Source: WTFY01 sp965214675
GTDB lineage: Bacteria; Pseudomonadota; Gammaproteobacteria; UBA4575
Direction: 5' to 3'
Length of the DNA: 64,000 nt
Assembly (NCBI GenBank): GCA_965214675.1
Contig: OZ243969.1
Location: 992,001-1,056,000, forward strand
In this document: positions 43,943-53,556 of the stretch, in pieces
Layout of the letters: every line of letters begins with the position of its first letter
Numbering within the stretch: the first letter of the stretch is position 1
Translations under genes and position numbers: made by a program
Notes under the pieces: generated by a model
The model's database searches: none
Told to the model about the DNA's origin: nothing
The model's input: the letters and a program-made list of their open reading frames with translations, nothing else

Positions 43943-44800
43943 TTGCCAAAACTCCTGCTTAAATTTCTTGCACACCTGCCCATGCCGGTATTGTATGGCT
44001 TGGCGAGACCGCTGTACCTGCTGCTATTTTATGTGCTGCGCTTCAGGAGAAAAATTGCAGAGAACAACATCAGCAACTCGTTCCCGGAGCTGGACGCTCG
44101 CGCGCGTACCGCATTGCTGAAAAACCATTACAGGTCGCTTTGTGAAGTCGCCCTTGAGGTCACCGGGAGCCTGGCCATGCCCCCCTCGAAACTGGAGCAG
44201 CATGTAAGCTTCACAAACCTTGCGGTCATCCGGCAGGCACTTGAGAACAACCAGACTGTCCTGCTGGCGATCGCCCACCATTGCAATCCGGTGTGGGCCG
44301 TGCTAGCCGCAGGACAGCAGCTGCAAGCTCCCGTGGACAGCATATACAAACCTCCTCATCTGGCCTGGCTGGACGAGCTGACCCTGAAGTCCCTGTCTCG
44401 ATTCAACATCACTCCGGTTCCCGCGAAAACCTGTGTAACAGACCTGATCCAACGTGCAGCCAGTACCCGCGCGATAGCCATTGTGGCAGACCAGGCACCG
44501 AGGCGAAGTGACCCGGCGTACTGGACACAGTTCATGCGCCAGGATACGCCATTTTACCTGGGGCTCGAAAAGATCGCCCAGGTGTTCAGGTATCCTGTGT
44601 ATTTCATGGATCTCAAGCGCGTGTCTCGCGGCCATTACAAGGCCACTTTCAGATTACTTTCCGAACCGCCCTACGACAAGCACTCACACGAGATTTCAGA
44701 ATGCTTTGCAAGAGCCGTGGAGGATCAGATTCTGCAATCTCCACAAGACTGGCTATGGACGCACCGCCGATGGAAAAGGACCCGGTCCCTATACGACTGA
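43943..44800 (+). CDS. LpxL/HtrB-like lipid acyltransferase with altered active site
   Basis: 285 residues from a TTG start at 43943 (an internal ATG lies at 43984). The fold resembles LpxL/HtrB lysophospholipid acyltransferases: HYRSLCEVALEVTGSL near 55, IYKPPHLAWLDEL near 133, IVADQAPRRSDPAYWTQF near 179, WTHRRWKR at the end. The catalytic H-x4-E motif usually reads HHCNWE, but here residues 112-117 are HHCNPV: Trp116 and Glu117 are replaced by Pro and Val. The catalytic acid is therefore missing. The protein may be inactive, use another acid, or have a non-catalytic role. It is convergent with the acyl-AMP ligase, overlapping by 12 bases. Confidence 0.75.
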   Translation: MPKLLLKFLAHLPMPVLYGLARPLYLLLFYVLRFRRKIAENNISNSFPELDARARTALLKNHYRSLCEVALEVTGSLAMPPSKLEQHVSFTNLAVIRQALENNQTVLLAIAHHCNPVWAVLAAGQQLQAPVDSIYKPPHLAWLDELTLKSLSRFNITPVPAKTCVTDLIQRAASTRAIAIVADQAPRRSDPAYWTQFMRQDTPFYLGLEKIAQVFRYPVYFMDLKRVSRGHYKATFRLLSEPPYDKHSHEISECFARAVEDQILQSPQDWLWTHRRWKRTRSLYD

Positions 44801-46738
44801 ACCCCTGCTTTTCAAAAACGCTGCCAGCTGTGCAATGGTCGGGTGATCCACCAGGTCGGTAATAGCAAGGGTGTCCGGGAACAGGTCATCCAGACCCGAA
44901 TGGATCTCAACCAGGGCCAGTGAATCTGCCCCGATTTCAAGCAAGCTGTCGTGCACTGTGAAGCGCTTGTCTGGCAGTGCCTCCCGGCAGACTGCAAGTA
45001 CTGCATTCTCGATTCCATCCTCTTGCGCCTGCACCCGGCCGCTGTCTTCCCTGTCAGGTTCAACGACCAACTGCCTCAGGACATCATTATATTTGCCAGC
45101 CAGATATTCCTCGGCCAGCGCAGAACGCTGGATTTTTCCACTCGTGGTCTTCGGTATTCGGCTGACGGGAATGACATGGCGCACCTCGATAGAAAAGTTC
45201 TCGCTTACCGTACTTTTCACCTGCAAACAGATGGGCAAAAAATCCGGCAAGGCACCCTTGTACGCCACGAACACCAGCACTTCCTCCACGCCATCCTGCC
45301 TGGAAGACACGCCCGCCAGTGCCACCTTGCCAAGTTCCAGTCCCTCGATCGTACACAGGACTTCCTCAAGATCATGGGGGTAGTAGTTCTGGCCATGGAC
45401 AAACAGCACTTCCTTGTACCTCCCGGTGATATACAGTGCTTCGTGTAAAACAAACCCCAGATCGCCCGTATTCAGCCAATCACCTGAATACAGGCTGCCA
45501 TCGTCTCCCAAGACTTTCTCGGTGACGTTTTTCCCTCGAATCTGGATATGACCGACGCGTCCCTCCGGCTGGACATTCCCCTGGTGGTCAACGATCTGGA
45601 CCTTGCAGTGGGTAACCGGCTTGCCAACGCTGACCAGGGACACCGCATCATGCTCCTGCTGCGCACATTCGTGCACATCGGCATCAATGGAAAGTGAATC
45701 ACGCTGCACATGGAGGATATCCAGGTCTGCATCGATCGCCGGGAAGCTTACTGCCAGACTGGCTTCCGCCAGACCATAGACGGGAAACATGCTCCTGGCC
45801 GGCAGCCCGAAGCGGGCCATGGCCTGTGTAAACTGTGCGCACAGACTGACCGAGATCGGTTCCGCTCCGTTGAAGATCAGACGTACCTGCGACAGGTCGA
45901 TCCCTTCCATCCCCTTGCGATTGAAAGCCTTCAGGAAGTGCTTGAAACCGAAATTCGGAGAGCCCAGCATGCTTGCCTTTTTCTCGCTGGCTGCCTCCAT
46001 CCAGTACAGGGGCCTTCGAACGAAAAGGTCCGTGCGCATGATGCAGTGGCTGTAATTGTTGACCACCGGGCTCAGGTGGAAACCGATCAGCCCCATGTCG
46101 TGTGTGAGTGGCATCCAGCAAAGGCTTACATCCTCCGGGGACATCGCCGCGCACTCGCGTATCCCTTCGATGTTTGCAATCAGGTTGCGGTGTTTGAGGA
46201 CCACCCCTTTGGGGCTTCCGGTGGAGCCGGATGAAAACTGAATGAAGGCTACATCCTGGGGCTCAACCTCGGCCATTTCCCCGGGAGTTGTGATGTCCCG
46301 GACCTCATCGCTCAAAAGCACATGGTGCGACTGGGGCCAGTGACTGCCCTCCCCATTTCCTGGCGCACTGGATTGCAGGCGGGTCAGGTTTTTGCGGTCC
46401 GTATACAAATAGGCCATGCCACCGAGCTGCTCAGCGACATTGAAAACCTTCTGTCGATGCTGGTCACTGATCCCCACGGCGAGCGGCACCGGGATGATAC
46501 CTCCGAACTGGCAGGCCCAGAAAACATCGACGAACTGCCGGTTATCGTTCAGAAACAGGATCAGATGATCGCCCTTGCGCATCCCTTGCTGCTGCAGGAG
46601 ATGCAGCAATCCCAAAGCACGCTTGTAAAGGGCCTCGAAACTGATGCACTTCTCATTGTCCTGCCCATCGAGAAAGCTGACAGAGCGCATATCACTGCGA
46701 CGGCATGACAGCGCTTCGGTCAGTGTTTGAAAGTGCAT
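44789..46738 (-). CDS. Fatty-acyl-AMP ligase with C-terminal carrier domain
   Basis: 649 residues. The adenylating domain shows the phosphate-binding loop FSSGSTGSPKGVVLKH near 168, GAEPISVSL near 290, YGLAEASLAV near 320, LNTGDLGF near 426 and PKTTSGKIQRSAL near 534. An acyl or peptidyl carrier domain follows, with the phosphopantetheine serine in LLEIGADSLALVEIH near 600. The long insert before position 450 is typical of fatty-acyl-AMP ligases and absent from CoA ligases. It activates a fatty acid and loads it on its own carrier domain, for a lipid or lipopeptide product. No polyketide or NRPS genes follow here, but the LpxL-like acyltransferase lies tail to tail. Confidence 0.85.
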   Translation of the reverse strand: MHFQTLTEALSCRRSDMRSVSFLDGQDNEKCISFEALYKRALGLLHLLQQQGMRKGDHLILFLNDNRQFVDVFWACQFGGIIPVPLAVGISDQHRQKVFNVAEQLGGMAYLYTDRKNLTRLQSSAPGNGEGSHWPQSHHVLLSDEVRDITTPGEMAEVEPQDVAFIQFSSGSTGSPKGVVLKHRNLIANIEGIRECAAMSPEDVSLCWMPLTHDMGLIGFHLSPVVNNYSHCIMRTDLFVRRPLYWMEAASEKKASMLGSPNFGFKHFLKAFNRKGMEGIDLSQVRLIFNGAEPISVSLCAQFTQAMARFGLPARSMFPVYGLAEASLAVSFPAIDADLDILHVQRDSLSIDADVHECAQQEHDAVSLVSVGKPVTHCKVQIVDHQGNVQPEGRVGHIQIRGKNVTEKVLGDDGSLYSGDWLNTGDLGFVLHEALYITGRYKEVLFVHGQNYYPHDLEEVLCTIEGLELGKVALAGVSSRQDGVEEVLVFVAYKGALPDFLPICLQVKSTVSENFSIEVRHVIPVSRIPKTTSGKIQRSALAEEYLAGKYNDVLRQLVVEPDREDSGRVQAQEDGIENAVLAVCREALPDKRFTVHDSLLEIGADSLALVEIHSGLDDLFPDTLAITDLVDHPTIAQLAAFLKSRGSVV

Positions 46739-47027
46739 AGGTAGTGACTCGCGAAAAATTGAACAAACTGCAATACAGTTGGCAGGTCTCTTTCAGGAAT
46801 CTCGTCTGTCCTGTGTCCGGACAGCGGCAAGTCTCAGATCAAAGCCCTGCGAACGCAAACGTACATGCCCTGAGCTCATAAACCCCGATTATGAAGGATA
46901 ATTCGACTTATGGGAAAAATTGGGCACGGATGAGCGCAGATTGCCTGATTAGCTGCTGACCCGGCGATCCAAAAAGCAGAACAAGGGCACCAGGCAGTGC
47001 TGTGTACCGGATGGGCACCCTGCGCAT

Positions 47028-47633
47028 TCACACCGAAAACAGATCGGGGCTTCTCGATTCCTGAATGAGCCGGAGCTTGCTGTCATGGAGAGGCTGCATC
47101 ATGGATTCCAGCGATTCTCGATCCCCTGCACCCAGCCAGTCCGAGTAGTCCGTCCTGTCCAGAATAACAGGCATGCGATGATGAATTTCAGACAGCTTCG
47201 GGCTGGGCAGGGTGGTCAGGATGCTCATGAACATCTCACCGTCCACAGTAATTTCATAAAGCCCGGCGAAAGCAAATCCATCGTCTTCTGCAGGCTCGAT
47301 CCTGTACTTGTCCCGCCTCCCTTTTGGCTGGTTTTCATCCCATTCGAAGAATCCACTGGCTGGAACAATGCATCTGTGGTTGTGCAAGGCCTGCGCCCAG
47401 GTCTTCTTGTCCCAGGCGCCTGCGCTACGGGCATTAATCAGGGGCTTGCTGGTAAAGGACCGCTTCCAGCCCCACTGCATTGGAGCGACTTCGTTGCCTT
47501 CATCCCTGCAAAAGACGACATCCACCCGGTCACCCGGAAAAACCTCTTCACGGGGCGTGAAATCGATCTCGGCATCGATCAGGGCTGCGACGACCGACTC
47601 GGGGAAATGATCCAGTGAAAAGCGCCCACACAT
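47028..47633 (-). CDS. SRAP-domain DNA-protein crosslink protein (YedK/HMCES)
   Basis: 201 residues. The catalytic Cys2 is at the N terminus (MCGRFSLD), which forms a thiazolidine link with abasic sites in single-stranded DNA. Further family residues are NARSAGAWDKKTW near 66, CIVPASGFFEWDE near 91 and HHRMPVIL near 148. It shields abasic sites during replication. Nearby are unrelated genes; an OsmC gene lies upstream on the same strand with 34 bases between them. Confidence 0.95.
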   Translation of the reverse strand: MCGRFSLDHFPESVVAALIDAEIDFTPREEVFPGDRVDVVFCRDEGNEVAPMQWGWKRSFTSKPLINARSAGAWDKKTWAQALHNHRCIVPASGFFEWDENQPKGRRDKYRIEPAEDDGFAFAGLYEITVDGEMFMSILTTLPSPKLSEIHHRMPVILDRTDYSDWLGAGDRESLESMMQPLHDSKLRLIQESRSPDLFSV

Positions 47634-47667
47634 GCCCCTACCCGCCGTCGACTCTACCGAAAGACGT

Positions 47668-48204
47668 TCAGGCGGCTTTGGAGTCGGTATTGTTGATAAT
47701 CACTTCCTTGGAGACATCCACGCTCCGAACCAGCATATCCAGTACCGGGCACTGCTCGTTGACGGCTTCTGCAAGCTGTTGCAGTTGTTCCTGTGAAGCG
47801 GAACTCTCCAGTGTCGTCTTGTAGTGAATTTTGGTAAAACCCGGAGGCACATTTTCATCCTTGCCCATCCCTAACAGACCTCGAACGTCGAGATCTCCTT
47901 CAAGTGCCACATGGCACTTCTGCAACGGGATACCCATCACCGATGCCAACGCCACATACATTATTTCCTGGCACGTACCCAATGCTGCAAGCACCAGTTC
48001 GACCGGACTCGGGCCGAGATCACTTCCACCAAATGCCGGCGGCTCATCAATGACCATTGCCGGAAACTTCCTGACATTAGCGGAACAGCGCACATCATCT
48101 TCCCACGCAGTATCTACACGGTATTTGAATTGTCCGCTTTCAGGCGATCCTGAAACACTCTCCACAATCTTTTCCACTGCTGCCTTGATATCTGCCTGAC
48201 TCAT
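47668..48204 (-). CDS. OsmC-family peroxidase-like protein
   Basis: 178 residues. Two cysteines occur in the family positions: ALGTCQEIMY near 78 and NEQCPVLDML near 149, which in OsmC/Ohr proteins reduce organic peroxides. SPVELVLAALGTC is the typical segment. The protein is longer than classical OsmC (about 140 residues) because of an N-terminal helix. It has its own upstream region (48205-48411) and a good AGGAGG before the ATG (GAGGAAATAGAAATGAG on the minus strand). Confidence 0.9.
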   Translation of the reverse strand: MSQADIKAAVEKIVESVSGSPESGQFKYRVDTAWEDDVRCSANVRKFPAMVIDEPPAFGGSDLGPSPVELVLAALGTCQEIMYVALASVMGIPLQKCHVALEGDLDVRGLLGMGKDENVPPGFTKIHYKTTLESSASQEQLQQLAEAVNEQCPVLDMLVRSVDVSKEVIINNTDSKAA

Positions 48205-48411
48205 TTCTATTTCCTCCTGTTTTTGCTAGGTGCAAGAACACTCGATGATTATTCTTCTGTTTTTCATGAGCATACCCGATAGAAACCGGGGTACGGTGCA
48301 AGGATAGCCTACCAGAATTTTTGACGACGCTGTATGCCGGCAGGCCCTGCAAAATGCCGGGCACCGAAATGATTCGTCATCGATATGGTGGGAAGGACCC
48401 CCCCTGGATGG

Positions 48412-48488
48412 TGGTCGGGGCAGAGGGATTTGAACCCCCGACCCTCTGCTCCCAAAGCAGATGCGCTACCAGACTGCGCTATGCCCCG
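48412..48488 (-). tRNA. tRNA-Pro (TGG)
   Basis: A 77-base minus-strand cloverleaf starting CGGGGCATAGCGCAGTCTGG with encoded CCA at 48412-48414. The anticodon loop CTTTGGGAG gives TGG. It is a single tRNA between OsmC and mpl. Confidence 0.97.
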
Positions 48489-48583
48489 TTACCGGGCGTG
48501 CCCTTCAAGCACGGGCGGACCCTAACCAAGCGCGGATGATACGTCCCCGTCGTGATGCAGGTCAATGGCACAGAAAAGCCTGA

Positions 48584-49966
48584 TCAGTGCACGGCCGGGG
48601 CTTCACGCCTGGACAGCTGTAAAACCAGTCTGTCGGACAGGCCCTCGAAGCTGCCATTACTCAGTATCAGGATATTGTCACCCTCTTTGAGATCACCGAG
48701 CAGCCAGGTGATGATCTCATCCGTGGTAGCACAAACCTTTGCAGGCGGACCCATTTGATCTGCCACCCCCCTGAGTGACCACTGGAGATCCTCGGGCTCA
48801 AACAGCACGACACTGTCTGCATCATTGAATGCATCAGCAAGCTGGTCGACATGGGCTCCGAGGCGCATGGTGTTGGAACGGGGCTCAAACACCGTCACGA
48901 TCCGCCCTCGCGGCTGCTGGTCCCGAAACGCCGAGATCGTGGCCATGATCGCAGTCGGGTGGTGTGCAAAGTCGTCGTACACACGAATTCCATTGAATGT
49001 TCCCTTGTGCTCCAGGCGGCGTTTGACTCCTGAAAAGGATGCCAGGGCCCGGAGGGCCTCTGCAGGAGGAACCCCGACATGTTGAGCACCGGCCACTGCC
49101 GCGATGGCATTCGCTATGTTGTGTCTGCCGTACAATCCGAGGGTGCCCTCACCACTGGGCTTGCCCTTGTGAACCAGGGAAAACCGGGAAGTCCGTATAT
49201 CCACTTCATCTGCAAACCATGTAGCCGAGGGGTCACTGACCGAAAAAGACTCTGCAGGGGTCCAGCAGCCCATTTCGATCACGTCACGAATATTCTGATC
49301 ATCGTGGTTGATGATCATGCGGCCCTCATCGGGCATGATGCGCAGCAGATGATGAAACTGGCGCTTGACATCCTGGATCCCGTCAAAGATATCCGCGTGA
49401 TCAAATTCCAGATTGTTCACGATCAGGGTATGCGGACAGTAGTGCAGGAATTTGGAGCGCTTGTCAAAAAATGCAGTGTCGTATTCGTCTGCTTCGATCA
49501 CGAAGTACTTCGAGTTCCCGAGCCTTGAAGAAAACTCAAAATTCTCCGGTACACCGCCAATCAGGAAGCCGGGCTCAAGTCCGTGACATTCCAATATCCA
49601 GGCCAGCATGCTGGAGACGGTGGTTTTGCCATGTGTTCCGGCAACCGCAAGTACCCAGCGGTTTTGCAGGACATGATCATGTAACCAGGCCGGACCGGAG
49701 GTAAAGACCAAGCGGTTGTTGAGCAGGTACTCGATCACCGCATTACCACGCGTCATGACATTGCCAACAATAATCTGGTCGGGCATTGGATAAAGATGAT
49801 CGATGGAATAGCCCTCCATGATTTCGATACCTGCCATTTCAAGCTGCGTGCTCATCGGCGGATACGCATTGGTGTCCGAACCGGAGACCTCATGTCCCAA
49901 TTGCCTTGCAATGATGGCGAGACTGCCCATGAAAGTACCGCCGATACCAAGAATATGAATACGCAT
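48584..49966 (-). CDS. mpl: Mpl: murein tripeptide ligase
   Basis: 460 residues, the expected length. The start ATG at 49966-49964 overlaps the stop of the upstream membrane-protein gene (TGATG), giving translational coupling. An upstream frame to 50107 is inside that gene and is not part of it. Motifs: MRIHILGIGGTFMGSLAI at the N terminus, ATP loop VAGTHGKTTVSSML near 108, and YDDFAHHPTAI near 335. Mpl recycles the peptidoglycan tripeptide L-Ala-gamma-D-Glu-meso-DAP by joining it to UDP-MurNAc. Confidence 0.95.
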   Translation of the reverse strand: MRIHILGIGGTFMGSLAIIARQLGHEVSGSDTNAYPPMSTQLEMAGIEIMEGYSIDHLYPMPDQIIVGNVMTRGNAVIEYLLNNRLVFTSGPAWLHDHVLQNRWVLAVAGTHGKTTVSSMLAWILECHGLEPGFLIGGVPENFEFSSRLGNSKYFVIEADEYDTAFFDKRSKFLHYCPHTLIVNNLEFDHADIFDGIQDVKRQFHHLLRIMPDEGRMIINHDDQNIRDVIEMGCWTPAESFSVSDPSATWFADEVDIRTSRFSLVHKGKPSGEGTLGLYGRHNIANAIAAVAGAQHVGVPPAEALRALASFSGVKRRLEHKGTFNGIRVYDDFAHHPTAIMATISAFRDQQPRGRIVTVFEPRSNTMRLGAHVDQLADAFNDADSVVLFEPEDLQWSLRGVADQMGPPAKVCATTDEIITWLLGDLKEGDNILILSNGSFEGLSDRLVLQLSRREAPAVH

Positions 49967-50481
49967 CAGGCGTGCATGTTCCCTGAAACAAACATCTCCA
50001 GCATCATGACTTGCAGCAGGGCATAGCCGACACTGATTGCGATGCCATAGCTCATGGCACACGATAGAGCCTTGCTGAAAATATACCCGTACACGATGAC
50101 GATCCACACGAACAGCGCAAATGCTGTCAGGCCAAAAAACATCTCGGCTGTGTGCCCGAGTTTCAGGTACCTCATGGAGTAACTGGCAGGAAGTGAAATG
50201 ATATTGATCAGGGTCACGGTCCCAAGCATGGCGCTGAAGGTCTGCAGGAAGCGCTCCGGTCTTTTCAGCAGTAAAAGTCTCACAAACACGAATGAAAGAA
50301 ACAATCCTGCGATACTCGTAAGCATGGCACCAGTGACATCGTAAACCATCGACCCGATCAGTATCGAGACTCCCAGACTAATGACAATTATGGTGGCGAG
50401 AAAAGTCTGTGAGCTCGGCAAAGCTTCCGGCCCTTCCCGCAAAAGGCATATGTTCAAAAATGTGGTTATCAGATTCGTCAT
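49966..50481 (-). CDS. Small integral membrane protein
   Basis: 171 residues with four or five hydrophobic segments (about 28-48, 52-75, 88-107, 115-135, 145-165). No conserved motif I can name; it resembles other polytopic hypothetical proteins near mpl. The gene starts 33 bases after lpxA and overlaps mpl by one codon position at TGATG, so lpxA, this gene and mpl form an operon. Confidence 0.65.
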   Translation of the reverse strand: MTNLITTFLNICLLREGPEALPSSQTFLATIIVISLGVSILIGSMVYDVTGAMLTSIAGLFLSFVFVRLLLLKRPERFLQTFSAMLGTVTLINIISLPASYSMRYLKLGHTAEMFFGLTAFALFVWIVIVYGYIFSKALSCAMSYGIAISVGYALLQVMMLEMFVSGNMHA

Positions 50482-50514
50482 GTTGAAATGGGTAACAATA
50501 ATACCGATGCCAGA

Positions 50515-51282
50515 TCAATCCTGAGACTGCAGAAATCCGTAAATTCCACGTTTGGATGGCGCCAGCATCCAGTCACGAAGCAGATCAACCTCGGGCGAGC
50601 CCTGCAGGCTCTCAACCGATTCGCCCTGGCGTAAATGCCGGTAGGCCTGCTCCAGTTCGCGGTAACGCTTGCCTTTGATCCCGGCACGACGCAGGCCGAT
50701 AGAATTCAACCGGTAATGTCGTACAGGATCACCACCCAGCAGACAATACGGCATGACATCCTTGCGCACGGGAGTGTATCCAGCCACCATGGACAATGTC
50801 CCGATACGGATGTGCTGATGGGTCCCCACATGGCCCCCCAGATTGGCCTTGTCGCCAATCTCGATATGACCGCTCAGTCCTACGTAGGCTGTTAAAACAA
50901 CCTCATCACCCAGCTGACAGTCATGGGCAACGTGCGAATAGCCCATCAGATAACAGCGGTTGCCGATACGGGTAGGCACGTCCGGGCGGGTGGAGCGGTG
51001 TACGGAACAGTTTTCTCGAAAGACATTCCCGTCCCCGATCTCAAGCCAGCTTTCCTCACCTGAAAAAGAAAGATCCTGCGGCAGTCCGCCCAGTACCACC
51101 TGTGCATGCAGCTGGTTGTCGGTCCCCAACCGGACGTACGGATGGATTACACACTGGGGGCCAATTTCAGTGCCGGAATGTATGGTCACATGATCTTCCA
51201 CCACACTATGGGGGCCCACGGTCACATGGGTATCAATTTCAGCCTTTGGGGAGACGACTGCTGTAGGGTGTATGTTTGGCAA
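50515..51282 (-). CDS. lpxA: LpxA: UDP-GlcNAc 3-O-acyltransferase
   Basis: 255 residues. The left-handed beta-helix hexapeptide repeats run through the first 180 residues (PTAVVSPKAEIDTHVTVG, IHSGTEIGPQCVIHPYV, GRVGTH-like GGHVGTHQHIRIG). The catalytic histidine lies in GYSHVAHDCQLGDEVVL near 122. LpxA starts lipid A synthesis. Here it is away from lpxD, fabZ and lpxB, which are usually adjacent; this may be a second LpxA-like copy, or the main gene may have been relocated. The C-terminal helical tail is normal. Confidence 0.85.
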   Translation of the reverse strand: MPNIHPTAVVSPKAEIDTHVTVGPHSVVEDHVTIHSGTEIGPQCVIHPYVRLGTDNQLHAQVVLGGLPQDLSFSGEESWLEIGDGNVFRENCSVHRSTRPDVPTRIGNRCYLMGYSHVAHDCQLGDEVVLTAYVGLSGHIEIGDKANLGGHVGTHQHIRIGTLSMVAGYTPVRKDVMPYCLLGGDPVRHYRLNSIGLRRAGIKGKRYRELEQAYRHLRQGESVESLQGSPEVDLLRDWMLAPSKRGIYGFLQSQD

Positions 51283-51419
51283 GCCTGGGGACCAATTCTA
51301 TTTGCTGAATGAGGCAGGTATACGGAAGTTCACTTATGGGTTTCCGGGCGATGTAACCGGCGGTGCGAGCCGACCCGAAACCAGTCGTATTCTAGCAGAA
51401 TCCGGGTACATTCAGGGTC

Positions 51420-53444
51420 TCAAAGCCGATGATCCTGCAGCAAGGCAAGCAGGTTTTCCTCAGACAGGACTTCCACACCAAGAGAAAGCGCCTTGTCCAC
51501 TTTTGACCCCGGGTTTTCTCCCGCGATTACTGCGGTAGTTGACTTGGACACGCTGCCGGTTACTTTCGCGCCCAGTGCCTTCAATTGCAGGGAAGCTTCC
51601 GTACGGCTGAAATTTTCAAGCTTGCCAGTCAAAACGAATGTTTGCCCATCAAGCAGTCTTTCCTTTGCCTCAGGTGCGGACTTTATCTCCCAGAATATAC
51701 CTGCATCGACTAATCCCGTAAGGACTTCACGGTTGTCCGATTGCCTGAAAAATGCAGTAATATTTTCTGCAATGACAGGCCCTACATCAGGGACCTCCTG
51801 CAGCCCTTCGGCATCGGCCCGCATCAGGGGATTAAGGTCCCGAAACTGGTCAGCAAGTGCGGCTGCAGTAGCCTCCCCCACTTCCCGGATGCCCAAAGCG
51901 TAGATGAATCGCGCCAGTGTCGTGTGTTTGCTTTTCTCGATTGCATTCAGCAGGTTGGTGGCAGACAAATCACCCATGAACTCGAGTTCAACGAGATCTT
52001 CTTTTACAAGTTGGAATATGTCTCCCACATTGCGGACCAGGCCTTTATCCACCAACTGATCCACCAGTTTGCTTCCCAGGCCTTCGATGTCCATTGCCTT
52101 TCTCGATGCGAAATGCTTGACTACACCTTTGCGCTGCGCAGGACAGTGCAGACCACCACTGCAACGAATTACAGCCTCGTTTTCAATCTGTACAACCTCC
52201 GAATTGCACTCCGGACATGATGTTGGCGCTTGAATGGCATCCCCGCGCTCGATGCCGGGTCTCGGGATTGTCTTCACCACTTCCGGAATGACATCACCCG
52301 CTCTTCGGATGATGACGTCATCCCCGATTCGCACATCCTTGCGTTTCACTTCATCCATATTGTGCAATGTGGCATTACTGACGGTTGCCCCGCCGACAAA
52401 CACGGGTTCAAGTTTCGCAACCGGAGTTAATGCTCCCGTACGCCCGACCTGAAACCTGATATCAGCAATCCTGGTTGCGGCTTCCTGGGCCGGGAACTTG
52501 TGTGCCACCGCCCAGCGGGGGGCGCGTGAAACCATGCCGAGGATTTCCTGGGAATCGAGGGCATTGACCTTGTAGACCACCCCGTCCAATTCATAATCCA
52601 GTATTGCCCTTTTATCAAGAATTTCCCTGTAATACGCCAGGCATCCTTCATGCCCCGACACCCGCTGGGCTTCAGGACATGTTTTCAGACCCAGTATTTT
52701 CAGGTACTGCAGCACAGCGAACTGCGTGCGGATCGAGGTTTGCCTCGCGATATTCGAGGCATTGTAAAAAAATACATCAAGCGGGTATCCAGCGGTTTCA
52801 CGCGGATCAAGGCGGCGCAATGCTCCGGCTGCAGCGTTCCTGGGATTCACGAATGTCTTCTTGTCCTGCTGTCTTGCCTGTACATTGATTTCTTCAAACC
52901 CCTGCCTGGACATGAAAACCTCTCCTCGCACCTCCAGCCTTTCAGGAATATCCGGATGCTTCTGCAGGCGCAGCGGCACAGAGCGAATTGTGCGTATGTT
53001 TTCAGTAATGTCTTCCCCGGTAAACCCATCGCCGCGTGTAGCACCACGCACCAGCACACCGTTTTCGTACACCAGGCTCACCGCCAGTCCGTCAATTTTG
53101 GGCTCTGCCGTATACTCGATCCCCGCATCGTCTCCGAGCCGGTCACGTATTCGTACTTCAAATGCTTCCAGTTCCTCGGCATCAAAAACGTTGCCAAGGG
53201 ACAACATGGGTTCTGCATGTTCGGCTGGCAAGAATGTATCAGCGGGCGCGGCACCGACACGCTGCGTTGGAGATGATTCTGTGATCAGGTGCGGGTGATC
53301 ACTCTCGAGTTGCTGCAGGGTCCGAAAAAGGGCATCGTACTCGGCATCCGGAATCACCGGTTCGTCCAGCACATGGTAGGCATGGTTGTACTGCTCAATG
53401 TCCTCACGCAGCTTTTCTATTTTCTGCTTGATCGCGCGGGTCAT
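51420..53444 (-). CDS. ligA: NAD-dependent DNA ligase
   Basis: 674 residues. The nucleotidyl lysine is in the KIDG motif near residue 116 (TAEPKIDGLAVSLVYENG). The OB fold, a C4 zinc finger (PTSCPECNSEVV...CSGGLHCPAQR near 405-430), helix-hairpin-helix repeats and a C-terminal BRCT domain (LTGKLENFSRTEAS near 600) follow in order. It seals nicks in replication and repair using NAD. It is the last gene of smc-zipA-ligA, 112 bases after zipA. Confidence 0.97.
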   Translation of the reverse strand: MTRAIKQKIEKLREDIEQYNHAYHVLDEPVIPDAEYDALFRTLQQLESDHPHLITESSPTQRVGAAPADTFLPAEHAEPMLSLGNVFDAEELEAFEVRIRDRLGDDAGIEYTAEPKIDGLAVSLVYENGVLVRGATRGDGFTGEDITENIRTIRSVPLRLQKHPDIPERLEVRGEVFMSRQGFEEINVQARQQDKKTFVNPRNAAAGALRRLDPRETAGYPLDVFFYNASNIARQTSIRTQFAVLQYLKILGLKTCPEAQRVSGHEGCLAYYREILDKRAILDYELDGVVYKVNALDSQEILGMVSRAPRWAVAHKFPAQEAATRIADIRFQVGRTGALTPVAKLEPVFVGGATVSNATLHNMDEVKRKDVRIGDDVIIRRAGDVIPEVVKTIPRPGIERGDAIQAPTSCPECNSEVVQIENEAVIRCSGGLHCPAQRKGVVKHFASRKAMDIEGLGSKLVDQLVDKGLVRNVGDIFQLVKEDLVELEFMGDLSATNLLNAIEKSKHTTLARFIYALGIREVGEATAAALADQFRDLNPLMRADAEGLQEVPDVGPVIAENITAFFRQSDNREVLTGLVDAGIFWEIKSAPEAKERLLDGQTFVLTGKLENFSRTEASLQLKALGAKVTGSVSKSTTAVIAGENPGSKVDKALSLGVEVLSEENLLALLQDHRL

Positions 53445-53556
53445 AACAAAGTGCCTTGTCTCCGTTTACGATACGCAGCAATCCGGTCAGACGCTGTGGT
53501 GGAAGCAGGAATTATGCAAGCAATTCTGTCAACACTTTCTGCAAGTACACGAAGGT

